DNA from: Zoroaster sp. YZ-2022
Lineage: Eukaryota; Echinodermata; Asteroidea; Forcipulatida; Zoroasteridae
Direction of reading: 5' to 3'
Assembly: GCA_029582265.1 (NCBI GenBank)
Contig: CM055823.1
Coordinates: 1,798,001 to 1,862,000, forward strand
Length of the DNA: 64,000 nucleotides
A program made the position numbers and the translations under genes. Position 1 is the first letter of the stretch. Every line of letters starts with the position of its first letter. This document shows, piece by piece, positions 11,326-23,175 of this stretch. The notes below the pieces were generated by a model. That model had not been told where the DNA came from. It did not search any database and saw nothing but the letters and a program-made list of their open reading frames with translations.

Positions 11326-12814
11326 CAAGTTAATAATAAACCTTTAAGCTCAACTATGTATTCATACATTGGGTGGTGCTGTTTAATGATGATGATTGAA
11401 GAGGGTAAATAAAGACAGAAGCACGATAACGTATGGCACATTCGCGCCTAAAATAACGTTTGGAATTCCCAATAATTGTATAAGGTAACACTCGTTGGCG
11501 GCGATTTCTTGAGTAAAAGATGATAGTGCAGTCCCATTTAGTGACACTTTACCTCTGTTGATTGTTAAATCAGATTGTATTTTTAGTACAGATATGTATG
11601 ATGTTTTGTCCTTAAAGGAATAATTGACCTTAGTTTAAAAGGTACCATAAATGAACCAATTGGTCAAAACGGTGGAGTGACATATTTCGGTTTATCAAAC
11701 AGATGATTTTATTTGTAGGTTAGTTTGTGTTCGAGTGAGTTTGGCCATTTTGAATATGTGATTTTGCCATTATGTTTACTGCTTGTTTCATATCTATGTT
11801 AATTATATGTTTTGAAATCTCACGGTTCATATTTTGAGGCTTCCAAGCAGTTTTTGAGTGTTGGACTCATGTGTTGTTTTGGGATGCCAAGTGTAGTTTG
11901 GAAGGATGAGTTTTGGATGGTTTGTTATGCATTATAGGTATGTAATTCTCAATCTTCTCTGGAAAATGTTGATATCACTCGAAAGGGTTGGTCAAGTATA
12001 AGGTGGTTGGAACGAGATTTCTTTTCCGAGATCATTTTTTTAATTTGAGATAGTTTTGCTCTAGATAGGTTTGTAATAAACTGTTCAATTTGTTCTGCAA
12101 TTGGGGTATTCATTCGACTATAGTGTTATTTAGTTTGGTTTTAGTAAAGCGTTCATGTGAAAACCGTTTTCTGTTTCGATTGTGAACGTTTTGCTCTTTT
12201 TTGAGTTTCCGTTTTGCCATTGTCAGTTATTATTAACTTGGTTTTAAATAATATAATATATTATTTAAGTATATTATACTTATATTTGTATTGTATTATT
12301 TTTAGATGGTAGGTTTGACAGTAGCATGTGACCACTCCTTTTTGAAGTTATTGTGGTCCTGAAAAAGTCCGGTGGAATTTGTGTTGGTCTTGAAAAAGAT
12401 CAGTCGGTCTGTGAGAGTTGTGCTTCGTCTCTCTGCCGCTTATATCACCGGTTCAGTAGTGGTCTTGGACGGGTGAATAAGGCGTTCAATTTACGGCTAT
12501 CTCCAGATCGTTCTTGCTCTGGAAATATTCCATGCATGGGTTAATAGTCCAGGGAGCTTGGTGTTGGATCTGCTCAGTTTTGTATGTTGTCGGAATGATT
12601 TGGTACGGCCTTCGAATGGGAGTGGGGGTGGGTCAGGGGACGGTAGAGAGTGGGTCCAAGTGGCATACCCATGCAAAATCATGTCAAAGTTGATTGCTTT
12701 ATGATGTTGAAAAAACACCATACAATCTTTTTGTTTGTATGTTATTTATCAATTCAGAAATGTTAATGTGTAACCAAACAATGTTTGAGTTATAGATTTG
12801 AAAGCTATCTCAAC
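11326..12814 (+). repeat. Duplicated segment B (empty-site copy of segment A)
   Basis: This is co-linear with 2820-5831 but lacks the three transposon insertions there. Short indels and substitutions are scattered throughout. Small open frames near 12353-12721 are shared with segment A and show no protein motif. Confidence 0.88.
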
Positions 12815-12904
12815 TTTATTGTAAAGGTTCTATGGTCCGATCCCAGGGTAGTACGATCACGGGTTAACATTATTTTGAAGCGATAAGTAGGCCTATATCG
12901 CTCT

Positions 12905-13195
12905 AGTCTGTGACGTCAACATTCATTATTACTTTACAGTTAGAGTTCATCATCAGTATAGTTCCGGCAAGTGGTTCCATCCAGGGACTATTTAATGGGC
13001 CTATATTTTATCCAGTGATATCACTACTCTTACTTGCCGGACGACACAACGACTTTAGTCCGCTATACGTCACTATTCATTATTATAATAGAGTTGATTA
13101 TCAGTATAGTTCAGGCAAGTTCGAGGGACTATATCTATAAGGACCTACATTTTATCCCGTGATATCACTAGTCGATCAAGATCTGACGATGCAGC
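12905..13195 (+). repeat. Diverged two-copy tandem repeat, about 140 bp
   Basis: Two successive units carry the same order of words: gacgtca or tacgtca, attcattatta, atcagtatagttc, ggcaagt, gggacta, attttatcc, gtgatatcacta. The second starts near 13062. They are substantially diverged. The GTGATATCAC words are palindromic. Confidence 0.65.
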
Positions 13196-13436
13196 AGCTC
13201 TAGTCAGCGACGTCTCCATTATATTTTAGGAAATCGGTGAGTTTGCTTCAGGGTCTCTCAAAATGTCATTTTTTCTGTCAGTTACACTTAAAACCTATAT
13301 AAAGTTGTATCTAAAATTGTTTGTCATATAATACGATTGTTCGTTGTGAAATGTTTGTTGGATTTGGTGTGTGAAGAACGCTCATCACAATGTGTGGCGT
13401 GAGTGGCAAAAATAACTCCTCCATACATAATTCGTG

Positions 13437-13666
13437 CACTCTTAAATCTAAAGTGTTGAATCAACATTTTTAAGAGTTCGGTCAGTGACAACTCTTTATA
13501 AAGTTGGATTTAACTTTTAAAAGTGTTGAATTAAAAATGATAAAGTTAGACTTAATCCTAATTGACTTTGTGTATATTCAACACATTCTTCGAGTTGAAT
13601 TTCGGTGAGTGTTGTCACTCGCCGAACGCTTATATAGTTGATTCAACAAGTTTAGTTTGAAGAGTG
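13437..13666. mobile_element. 230-bp MITE-like element, gttgaa/ttcaac rich
   Basis: The ends CACTCTTAAATCTAAA and TTTAGTTTGAAGAGTG are imperfect inverted partners. They continue into gttgaatcaac at the left and gttgattcaac at the right. The interior is rich in gttgaa/ttcaac words. No clear target duplication. Confidence 0.65.
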
Positions 13667-13928
13667 TGAGCTATTATAGATGATGAAACGTTCTCAGAAC
13701 ACAGGCAAACAATTATTAAATGTGGCATCAAAATAGTGGAAAACTTTGCAATACAAGTTATATATACAACACAATTATTAAGATTGTTTGTTTCAATCGC
13801 GTTAACATTAGACGGACGACTGTTGGTAGCCGAAAGTATTATTTTCAGAATTAAAAAGGTTGCATCATGAAATGTTTTTTTCTTTATTATACTTTCGTAG
13901 TACGTGTGTTGGGGAGGAGGGAGGGATG

Positions 13929-14294
13929 CAGGGGCGTAGCGAAGGCATTTTGTTTGGGGGTGGGGAAGCCAATTTGTCGACTGACATCGGGGGGGGGGGG
14001 ACTATACCACCTGGTGAAACCTCAGCTCTTTTCGTGCTGGAAATACAATGTATTACAAAGTACAAACAACTGATAACAAACAACTTGGCAAATCTTCAGC
14101 GCCTACAGAAACACGATACATTTGCAGTCAGCAAACCCATAGCTCTAGGTTTGCCGACTGAAACTTTATTCTGGACCAACCCTTGATCTACTAGTAGCTT
14201 TGATTATTCATTCGCCATCTGAGGCTCTAAATGCCGACTTATTATTGGTGGGTGCCGCCCCCCCCCCCCCCCCACCACACTTGCTACGGCCTGG
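13929..14294. mobile_element. 366-bp hAT-type MITE
   Basis: The left end CAGGGGCGTAGCGAAGG is inverted relative to CTTGCTACGGCCTGG at the right. Poly-G and poly-C arms lie inside. Flanking 8-mers gagggatg and gtgggatg differ at one base, allowing one extra G at the right end. No transposase frame. Confidence 0.7.
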
Positions 14295-15238
14295 GTGGGA
14301 TGTACACCTAGAAACATTAAAGTGCACCAGTCTTTTGTTTTCAAGTAATAATGTGAATAGGCTTTCGTCAACTTTTTTGTAAAATGTTAATTTTCAGATT
14401 AAACTCAATCAACTCTATTTATTAGACGTAACCCTCCTATGTTTCCTCCTTCAACTGTTATTTTTATCTTCTTGAATTAGGTGAAATTTCATACCTCTAA
14501 AGTCAACTTTTATTTTACTTTATTCTTTTAATTTTGTTTTGATTTGTTTTTAATTATAAAACAAATTGTTTTTATAAAAGTCTGAAGCTGTTTAAGAACT
14601 CTTATATATATTGCCGGCAATTACCTTCCCCTAATTCCCTTATTTTTGTAATTTCTATTGTAACTGAAGAATCAATGAACATTCCACATAGGTAATAATG
14701 TTTTAAAATGAAATCCCATTCGTCTGCATAATGTTACATTTCAAGATATTAAAGACTTTCAACATCTTTCCAATAACAAAGACATCGTTATCGGAATTTC
14801 CAACACTATACCATCATCACCACTCTCATAACATCAGCCAAACTCACTCTTTGGAAACAAGATATTCTCAAATCAACAGATTCGGATTTTATTAAAGAAA
14901 TAACAAAAACTAAAGAAATCCCTTCTATATCCTCACTCAAGTCCATCAATTAAACTCAGGCTCCCTTTGTCGATGTAAGGAATCTAAACTTAAAAGTATC
15001 GCCATTATCACTTCACACAGTTGGATTACCCCCCCCCCCCCATAAAGCATTTGGTTATATAGATAATTCTTTTGAACAGGTCTGAAGGTAAATTTCTAGA
15101 ATTCAATTTGCCCTGGCCTATTACTAACCGTTCTAGTCAACTGTACTATAAACCAAATTAAAACTTTAGATATTAATTATTTCGATGACTTTTCCCTCAT
15201 TTCTTTTGACTAGGACAGTCTTTACACAAATTGTCACC
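14295..15238. other. No gene recognised, AT-rich
   Basis: Reading frames are short and interrupted. The tract 14750-15220 is codon-like in composition and could be an old decayed element, but I could not identify a motif. Confidence 0.35.
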
Positions 15239-15740
15239 GTTTTCACGAAGGGCCAATTGGGCCACACAACACAAAACACACGTTTCGAGATAATCGATTT
15301 TTAAGTTGCTCACTTTTTGAAATTACTTTTCACCATCAATAACGGATAATATTGCCAAATTATGTGCACTGTTTGAAAGTACAGATTTCAAACTTATCAA
15401 ATGTACAAATTATTTGACAACAAGACGATTATTTACAGCGTAATTGATTTATTAATACAATTGTCTTTGTCTCTTCGTGAAAACGCTAGGAACGGCTTAT
15501 TTTGCTCTCAATTGTCCCTTCGTGAAAACGGAAAGGCAGCGCGTGTCACTACACACCTATAAGTAGCTCACAATTGGCACTTTTTGTGAAATAAGGGAAA
15601 ACGTCTCGTGTGAAGGGGCCGGTACCCGTTCTGGATTTGTACGCACGTTATGAGGGAGAATTGGGGACTAAATAGTTTTTGCGTTTCACGAAGGGACAAT
15701 TGGGAAAGTTGTGTTGATTTGAACGTTAGGGATTAGTATC
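15239..15740. repeat. Dispersed TIR repeat, copy 1
   Basis: It starts GTTTTCACGAAGGGCCAATTG. An inverted form, CAATTGTCCCTTCGTGAAAAC, ends at 15529, and a further direct form lies near 15684. It is co-linear with 18247-18790. No coding content. Confidence 0.7.
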
Positions 15741-15868
15741 TTTGATTTGAACGTTAGGGATTAGTATCTTTGATTTGAACGTTAGGGATTAGTATCTTTG
15801 ATTTGAACGTTAGGTATTAGTATCTTTGATTTGAACGTAAGGGATTAGTATCTTTGATTTGAACGTTC
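15712..15868 (+). repeat. 28-bp minisatellite, about 5.5 copies
   Basis: The unit is tttgatttgaacgttaggga plus ttagtatc. It lies at the end of the dispersed repeat, which carries only one copy of the unit start in its sister at about 18772. The array therefore expanded locally. Confidence 0.9.
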
Positions 15869-16211
15869 ATTAGAATAAGTAAGTACGGGCTCAGTGACAA
15901 ACTTTAACGAGCTATAATGACATCATCACTCATTTATATAAGCTAATTACAGCACGCACGCGCAGTGGTTTGGGAAGTAATAAATATTCATTTAATGTTC
16001 ACGCGGTGAACCAGTGACCTCCTCGCGTCGATTAGCCAATCAGCACGCAGTACCGCGAAGATTGCGCGCGCACAAACAACTGTCATTAGAATTCTAGAAT
16101 ATGCAGTCGATCAACTTCGGTGGTCTGTGAATATTACATAGGTACATACAGTAAAATTTTGTAAATTTCATTCAAACTTTGTTTGAATATTCATTAGGGT
16201 CGACAGCAACT

Positions 16212-16385
16212 AACTGCGCAGTTACTTTATGAATGAACTACATGAGTGAACAGCAAATAGACCGCCCACTGGATGGAGGCCATGTATAGGGAGCGTCTTA
16301 ACCCCTATAATACATGGCCTCCATCCAGTGGGCGGTCTATTTGCTGTTCACTCATGTAGTTCATTCATAAAGTAACTGCACAGTT
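16212..16385. repeat. Long foldback, 76-bp arms and 22-nt loop
   Basis: Arms 16212-16287 and 16310-16385 are inverted copies with one visible mismatch (near 16218/16379). The loop can pair further through tataggg and ccctata. It could be a foldback element or a hairpin-forming transcript. No neighbouring gene is evident. Confidence 0.92.
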
Positions 16386-16404
16386 TAGCTTACCGCACCG
16401 CGAA

Positions 16405-16774
16405 CACGTACATGTACGTGTACGTGTACGTGTACGTGTACGTGTACGTGTACGTGTACGTGTACGTGTACGTGTACGTGTACATACGTGTACGTGTACG
16501 TGTACGTGTACGTGTACGTGTACGTGTACGTGTACGTGTACGTGTACGTGTACGTGTACGTGTACGTGTACGTGTACGTGTACGTGTACGTGTACGTGTA
16601 CGTGTACGTGTACGTGTACGTGTACGTGTACGTGTACGTGTACGTGTACGTGTACGTGTACGTGTACGTGTACGTGTACGTGTACGTGTACGTGTACGTG
16701 TACGTGTACGTGTACGTGTACGTGTACGTGTACGTGTACGTGTACGTGTACGTGTACGTGTACGTGTACGTGTA
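16405..16774. repeat. (ACGTGT)n microsatellite, about 61 units
   Basis: A nearly pure hexamer array with one interruption near 16482-16488. Every base alternates purine and pyrimidine. The long RV/YV/TR open frames on both strands are repeat artefacts. Confidence 0.97.
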
Positions 16775-17940
16775 TTGTTAGTGTTCATACGTGACGCGGT
16801 CAGTGTGCTGAATTGAAGTGCAAGAGTTGTCGTTTTCGGAATTCGACGGGTAGGCCTACATAATGTACAAATTTTCCAAAAGCAGAAATATTGGGTTTCT
16901 ACAGCAAGTAGACAAACTAAATTTGCATGGGGTACAGTTAATATGTCCAGTACCTGTTTCTTTTGGGAGCATGGGTTTCATAAAATAGAGGGTATATGCA
17001 AATGGTCTATATTTGTCTGTGTGCGTAATGCAGTGTGTATTTCAACGCTGGTGTTTGTATGAGAGATGTCCGTTTACTTATTGTAATGGTTGGAAATGTT
17101 AGCTGCCAATGCAATTACAATCACACGATCGAGACATGATCTGTTTAGATGATTTCAACTTGAGATTGTCCTTGTACTCAACCTCGTATGAAAGGATGTG
17201 GTATTTAATTATTACAATGAAAAAACTTCACTACTTCTGGGTTCAAAAGATCAATAACAGGCAGGCAGTTTCCGTTTCATTCTATGACGCACAAATAATT
17301 CCTCAGCTCCACTACAGAGATGAGAGGCGGTAGACAAGTTTTCAAATATTTCCTAAATTTTCCCTATATTTCTTCAAAAAATTCAAAAATATTGTCCAAA
17401 CATACAAAAAAGTATATTTTACTAACTTTGTGATCATTTTCCAATATTTTAAACTCAAAAAATCATTCCTCCTGTGTTAGTTTTAGGGGTGCCAATTGGG
17501 GTAATTCAATTGTATATTGATTTGTGAATTTCTCATTGAATAGAAAGTTTATGCTGATAGTGATTTGGGAACTTGCACATTTCTACCCGTTTGTTGAGGT
17601 TTGGTTCCACAAGTGTCGATAAAGGGCAATTATACTATTTTATAAAATAATTATATCCATATGCATATATTGATTGTGATGAAGAGGTTTTAAGTGGGTA
17701 TTTCATATTTTCTGGGGCTTAATATTACTTGGCCCATACCAATTTAAATTTATGGAAGTCGGTCGGATACTAACCCATACCCAGTGACAACATGGGTGCT
17801 GTGCAGACTTTCAAATAGTGTAATAAACTTAACAAATGTGTGCAATTAAATTACCCAAACCATTAGTCTTAATGCAAGTGTGTGATTTCTTACGTTGGTC
17901 GTATACTTCCTGAACAAAAATTATATCCAAATTAAGGCCA
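16775..17940. other. No gene recognised
   Basis: AT-rich single-copy-looking sequence. Short frames, such as one at 17109-17333, lack motifs and splice context. Confidence 0.4.
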
Positions 17941-17944
17941 AAAG

Positions 17945-18240
17945 TCTCTGGTTGGTTTCTCGTGGTCTCCGCGTACATCACCTCAGACCCGCGCATTGGC
18001 ATTTTAAATTGTTTTAAATTTTATTTTATTATATTTTTACTATGAAACGATGTCCAATTGCAGCCAAAATTGCTGGATCGATTGGAATTCTGCCCCGCTG
18101 TGTTTAGTAAAGAACTTTTTTTTTTTACATATACTATAGGGTATGAACGTTTGCCCAAATTGTGAGGCCTCTTTAATAGCCACCATAATTTGTGCATGGG
18201 AAATTTGGTCTGCAGTGGTTCCAATAACTGCGTATCCATG
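17945..18240 (-). repeat. Dispersed repeat, inverted copy of 8560-8760
   Basis: Words such as atgggaaatttggtc and gaaacgatgtccaattgcagcc are the reverse complements of words in the interior of the 8290 element. The copy is diverged with indels. The minus-strand frame here has no protein motif. Confidence 0.6.
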
Positions 18241-18246
18241 TTAACC

Positions 18247-18790
18247 GTTTTCACGAATGGCCAATTTAATTGGGCCACACAACACAAAACCGTACGTTTC
18301 GAGATAATCGAGTTTTAAGTTACTTACTTTTTGAAATTGTAGTTTCACCATCATTAGCGGAGAATATTGCCAAATTATGTGCACTGTTTGAAAGTACTGA
18401 TTTCAAACTTCTCAAATACACAAGTTATTCAACAACAGGACGATTATTTACGGCGTAATTGAATTGATTTCTTAATACAATTGTCCTTTTGTACGTTGTG
18501 AAAACGCTAAGGCAGTGCGCGTGCGCGCCACTACAGATAAATAGCGCAAAATTGGCTTTTCATGAAAACAGACATGCAGAAAAACGCCTCGCGCGAAGTT
18601 TTGTCACACAGCGCGTGTACAAAACTATGTGGAATTATCGATATGTCGTGAGCCAGTGTGAAACTGGTACCCGTATAATTCTGGATTTACCTGCCGCACA
18701 TTTGCATTATGCATATGGCGGGAAAATTGGGGACGAAGTAGTTTTCAAGAAGGGACAGTTTGGAAAGTTGTGTTGATTTGAACGTTTTCT
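18247..18790. repeat. Dispersed TIR repeat, copy 2
   Basis: Co-linear with 15239-15740, starting GTTTTCACGAATGGCC and ending in the gttgatttgaacgtt word. Indels are frequent. No coding content. Confidence 0.7.
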
Positions 18791-19280
18791 CGAAGGGATT
18801 ATTATTTTAATTTGTGATCAATCGTCCTGTTTAATTGTTGAAAAGTTGAAACATTTGGAAAGTTGTTCTTTCACTTAGGGTACAAGATTTATTAGTATTT
18901 TGCGTCTTAAATGTAACATGATACGTTTAAAATATAGGTGTTACTTAAAGCAGGACGTCAACGGAATATATTACAGTGTTTTGATGCTGTTAGGCTTACA
19001 AGAAGTGTGTAATGATTACTTCTATATGATTAAAATTCAAATAAAGTAATTTCTTAATGTAAAAAAAAATTCATTTTGATCAGCATTTCACTATCTAGAA
19101 AAGTCGTGTTTCGCAAAAAGCCCGAACTCATGAATAATTCATATCGTAGTTGTGACGTACAATCAAGGACTGGCATTCGCTGCTTATGCCCACATGTCAT
19201 GAGTGTTCCCCAGCAAAGTGCATTAAAAAGCGACGTGTACGAAACGAGGACTCGGCCGACGAACTCCCAGTCGTACTCAC
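18791..19280. other. Probable intron side of the THAP exon
   Basis: AT-rich, with no second THAP-gene exon that I can delimit. Several short plus-strand frames over 19076-19400 overlap the THAP exon antisense and have no motif. Confidence 0.35.
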
Positions 19281-19577
19281 TTGCCTTCTCTCGATATTTG
19301 ACGCTTTCAAAGTTGGAACAGAGCCTTGCTTCAAACGATATTTGGTATCCAAACCAAAACTTTCTTTCACTTGACTGGAAGAATCTCTACAGTCGCCCGT
19401 AAAATGGGCTGTACAAATCAACGACCATTTTGTCAACGTGAAATCCTTTCGTGTATTGTTCACGAACTTCACCCACTCCTTGGAAGCCGCCGGATTCCGC
19501 GGAAATCGGAAAAAACTAACCTCTGGATTCTTGGTGGCACTTCTTGTACATCCACCAACAGCACATGTGCTAGGCAT
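19281..19577 (-). CDS. THAP-domain zinc-finger exon (first coding exon)
   Basis: Read on the minus strand from an ATG at 19577, this 99-codon exon encodes a THAP domain, a C2CH zinc-dependent DNA-binding fold found in animal transcription regulators and in P-element-type transposases. The zinc ligands are C5, C10, C55 and H58. The conserved Trp is W35, a Phe-rich FFRFP segment precedes it, and a variant of the AVPTF box (SVPTL) lies at about residues 86-90. A good donor, CAA|GTGAGT, follows directly at 19280. The open frame continues 27 residues past it, which I take as intron. I did not find the next exon at lower coordinates. It could be a host regulator or the DNA-binding part of a domesticated or decayed transposase. 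Confidence 0.8.
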
Positions 19578-21690
19578 TATGCCGTCTTACACAAAATCGT
19601 CAAAACGGGGAAAAAATCATGTGTATCAGCTTCGAGCAAGTAAAATCCCATTGCCAAACACAAAGACAAAAACGGCTTCCTTTATTTATGCCCCAGATAG
19701 TACGTCACACTTACGCTGGTTTACGTGGCCGCTGGTATTTCACCGTTCATTTCGTATTGTATTTCTATGGGCCTTTGCTGGGAACCATGAAAGCGCGCAG
19801 CCAACGGCGAGAAAAAACCACTCGCTCAGAAATCTAAGAAGGGGGGCTATTTTTTACAATCAAAATTAAACAAAATAACGGGGAATAAAACCATCGTACT
19901 GATAATGAAATAATAACTAAACACAACATAAACAAGACTCAGGAGACGATTTAGTGTACGAGCTCTCGTTGAAGTCCATCTTTAAAGCTCGATGCTGTGT
20001 GGCCCAAATTCCTCGTTAACACCCATTTTACCATTTCCCAATTAGTGTAATACAAAACTAATGAGTTTTGTAAAATACGTTTTTCCCCCATTTGGCAAAA
20101 AAAGCGTCACCTCACAGATTTTGAAACCTATGAACAGAAACTGGAGACTTATTTTTGGCCTAATGATATACTCGTTTAATAATTAACCCTAAAAAACAAT
20201 ATTACAAAAATGGCGGAGATATGGACAGTGGTGGCCTGGTGGGTGACCACAATATAACGAGAATTTTGCACCTTTCCTCTTTGAAAATGCAACAATTGTT
20301 GGTTCCCGGCAAAATAATGTTCTTTGCCAGACCACCAAACCATGGAAGGTATATGCCATTCAAGTAACACCTCCCCCTATTGGCTACTTGAAGTGCAATC
20401 TAGTGCACTGATTGGATAAATTTGCTGCTCTTTGATTGGCTGAAAGATACAAACCCTGAATCCCAACTTTGTCACAAATTTCCCAATGGACATTCACACA
20501 GTTAAAATTGCCCATACCATTTACACACACAGCTATTTGCTATTTGATTGGTTAAAAGTTCTTACACAGGATCCCTCATTTACATATATATGTTCATATA
20601 ATTATAAATAAGATGCACGCACCGCGCGCGCGTGTACGCGCGCGTACTGTGTAACATAGACATAAAAACACACTGTCCCCCACGTACATGCAGTCAACTG
20701 TGTGTACTGTATATTGTTATGCAGACACAACTGAACTTTACAGGTTCAATGTACATTACAATGTATTAATGTATTGTTAAGACAACCGTACCTGACTGCA
20801 CGCATTCTAGCGGTGAGTAAAGAAAACAAAATAAACAGTTTATTCCGAGTAGAAAGCATTTGATCTCCTAGTCCTAGTGATAAAAATATCGTATTGTTTT
20901 TGTTTATTTTAACGGTTCGTGAACCTCCGTAACATTATTTAGGCTACTTTAGAACTGTGTTCTTCAGCCGATATTCACAAAACCTTAGTTTTACTTATAA
21001 TTAACTAGTACTTATAGTAGGCTACTTCGTGTTCAGACAGTTTGTGACAAGATCTATCGAATGAGGCCATGAAAACATCCATAGGTCACCGTTAAAAGGG
21101 TGCTATACCCATTTTGGGGTATTTTTTTCTTAATTTTTGGTCAAGAATATAGTGTTTTCCGACAAGTTCCTTAATTTTCATCCATTGGTATCAACTATCA
21201 TTGGCCATGAAATGTGACACAAATTGCAAAAGTACAATAAAGTCTGACAGGCCTAACAGTAACAGCCTAACGTCATAATGGTACAATTCATATCATAAAT
21301 TTATATAGGCCTAGGCCCTATTGAGTATTGAGCAAACAAATTTGGAACAAATCTTTAAAAGAAAATGTTTTGGGGACAAAATTAAATATAAGTTATTTCA
21401 TTTAAACGTAATATATAGCGGCCATATTGGATTGACTCAGTGTTGGCCAGTTCAGAGTTTAAAAATTGACAACAAATCCCAAAATGAATAAATGCCTTTA
21501 ATAATAGGGCCTGTCCACACAAGGTTTTCGCAAATTACAAAATCTAAATTTTCTCAAAAAGGAAGTTTAATTATTAAATGGAAAGACAAATCTGCTCCAA
21601 AAAGAATCTTCAATGAGTGCAAATAGCAATGGTTTGTAAAATGTTTTTCTTAACTGCACATAAGCACAAAACGAGTGTGTGTGCAATCAA
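19578..21690. other. Upstream of the THAP exon; no gene recognised
   Basis: The region has an AT-rich body, a CG-alternating patch near 20615-20650 and short motif-free frames. No TATA box or other promoter element could be placed with confidence. Confidence 0.35.
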
Positions 21691-21819
21691 TGGCAGATCC
21701 AGGATTTGGCTAACATGGGGGTTGGGGAACCCAGGTCACACATCCTCATCCCCTTGTAGGCAAAATATTTTTTATCAAGTTTTGTTTATTGCCATGGCCA
21801 CTTTGTCCCTCCCCTGGCT

Positions 21820-22015
21820 GTATTCACCCTTGTCCCCCTGTATTCACCTTTGCCCCCCCTGTATTCACCCTTGCCCCCCCTGTATTCACCCTTGCCCCCC
21901 TGTATTCACCTTTGTCCCTCCCCTGTATTCACCCTTGCCCCCCCTGTATTCACCCTTGCCCCCCCCTGTATTCACCCTTGCCCCCCCCCCCCTGTATTCA
22001 CTTTTGCCTGCCACC
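21820..22015 (+). repeat. CCCCTGTATTCACCCTTGC minisatellite
   Basis: About ten units of about 20-22 bp, differing mainly in the length of the C run. Pro/Cys-rich frames across it are repeat artefacts. Confidence 0.93.
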
Positions 22016-22349
22016 ACTCGGCATGTGTGATCCGCAGCATTTATTTGGGATTCTTGATGCCCTGTTGTTCATTCCGAGTGCTTTAAATATTATGACTTCT
22101 TTAACATTTTCTAGGGATGCAGTAAGAAATGTAACCTATTCTATAAATGGTTTACAATTCAGTTTTTGCAGGATCTTTTTTATATGGACTACCAAAAAAA
22201 GGTTGGGGTTGACTATATGGAAAATATTTTTAAAAAGTTTTGTTTATTGCCATGGCTGGGGGGGGGGGGGGCCTTATATGGACCTTCATATTGTTTAATT
22301 TCGTAATCATTTATGGGAAATCCAAAAAGGGGGTGGGGATATTGATATA

Positions 22350-22620
22350 GGGATGACATTGATATCAAGGGGACATGTCCCTGTGCCCCACCGACCGACG
22401 CCCATGCTGACAACTAATTGTTCTTAAACACAGGGTCAATGTCTACTATACTATCCTGATTGGGAGATACTGTTATCCTGATTGAAACCCTATTCTCCCA
22501 ATGAGGATACCAATTGACCCCAATCAGGAAACCCTTAGGTGACAACCACACCCGCGGTATTATCAAATGTTTGCACTGAAGAATTACAATGGAAATTATG
22601 TTTTTGTTTTTGTTTTGTTT
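22350..22620 (+). repeat. MITE-terminus remnant and upstream edge of the exon duplication
   Basis: Words around ggggacatgtccctgtgccc, gacgcccatg and gcaatggaaat recur after each of the first three E2 exons (about 23460-23620, 25610-25760, 26625-26780). The GACGCCCATG end also matches the terminus of the hAT element at 50384-51392. The last E2 copy lacks this block, so the insert predates the later duplication. The left limit of similarity is near 22360. Confidence 0.6.
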
Positions 22621-22632
22621 TTAATTGACTAG

Positions 22633-22761
22633 AGGACAGATGAGATGACCACAACAGTGGTAGAAACCAAGAGATGACGTCACAGAGAGGCCCAAGACAA
22701 AACGTAGATGATCAAGATGTCAGTGCCGCCACGACTGACATGTGGGAGCTAGATGTAACAA
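22633..22761 (+). pseudogene. Linker exon E1, copy 1 (in-frame stop)
   Basis: The acceptor is at actag|ag and the donor at acaa|gtaaga. The exon is 129 bp, three bases shorter than the other E1 copies. In the frame shared by all copies, the codon read as CGA elsewhere is TGA at 22641-22643, so this copy would truncate the protein. The remaining residues are like the other E1s: polar, Q/R/D-rich, ending MWELDVT. An alternative acceptor at 22657 would skip the stop but break the phase-1 pattern. Confidence 0.65.
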
Positions 22762-23175
22762 GTAAGACATGATACTTTTATGTGTTTTTGGGTGTCCATG
22801 GATTTGGAATTTTATCAAACTGAGAAATGAAATAATTCAAAAACTCACATGAATCAATACTGTGGGAAATGTACAAATACTTTCGTAAGTTAATTGAGCC
22901 TTCTGACTGAATGTTTTTTTTAAATACTAACTGCCAAAGCAAATTATTTTAAAGCAATTTAGGTTAATAACCAGTGCTGTTCCTGTATTATAGCAAAATT
23001 TACCAACATTAGGAAAATATTGTGCAATGCGATATATACATGTAGTGTCTTTGCTACATATATTATAACATTATAAACGGGTTCTGATTTGTCCTCCTAT
23101 ATAACTGTATTGATAGTCATTGAAGTAGATGTAGGCCTAACGTGTTTCTTTTCTTTTCTGTCAATTTGTACATAG

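Noticed and set aside
14750..15220. Decayed coding element
   Set aside because: Composition is suggestive, but no motif could be matched in any frame.
16390..16816. Long RV, YV and TR repeat proteins on both strands
   Set aside because: They are translations of the (ACGTGT)n microsatellite in different frames. The period of six keeps frames open without coding meaning.
21617..22298. Pro/Cys-rich frames of 137-169 codons
   Set aside because: They derive from the CCCCTGTATTCACC minisatellite. All three forward frames are open for the same reason.
22672..22683. TGACGTCA word in E1 exons as a CRE regulatory site
   Set aside because: It lies in the coding frame, one copy (26817-26948) has lost the palindrome, and chance occurrence is likely.
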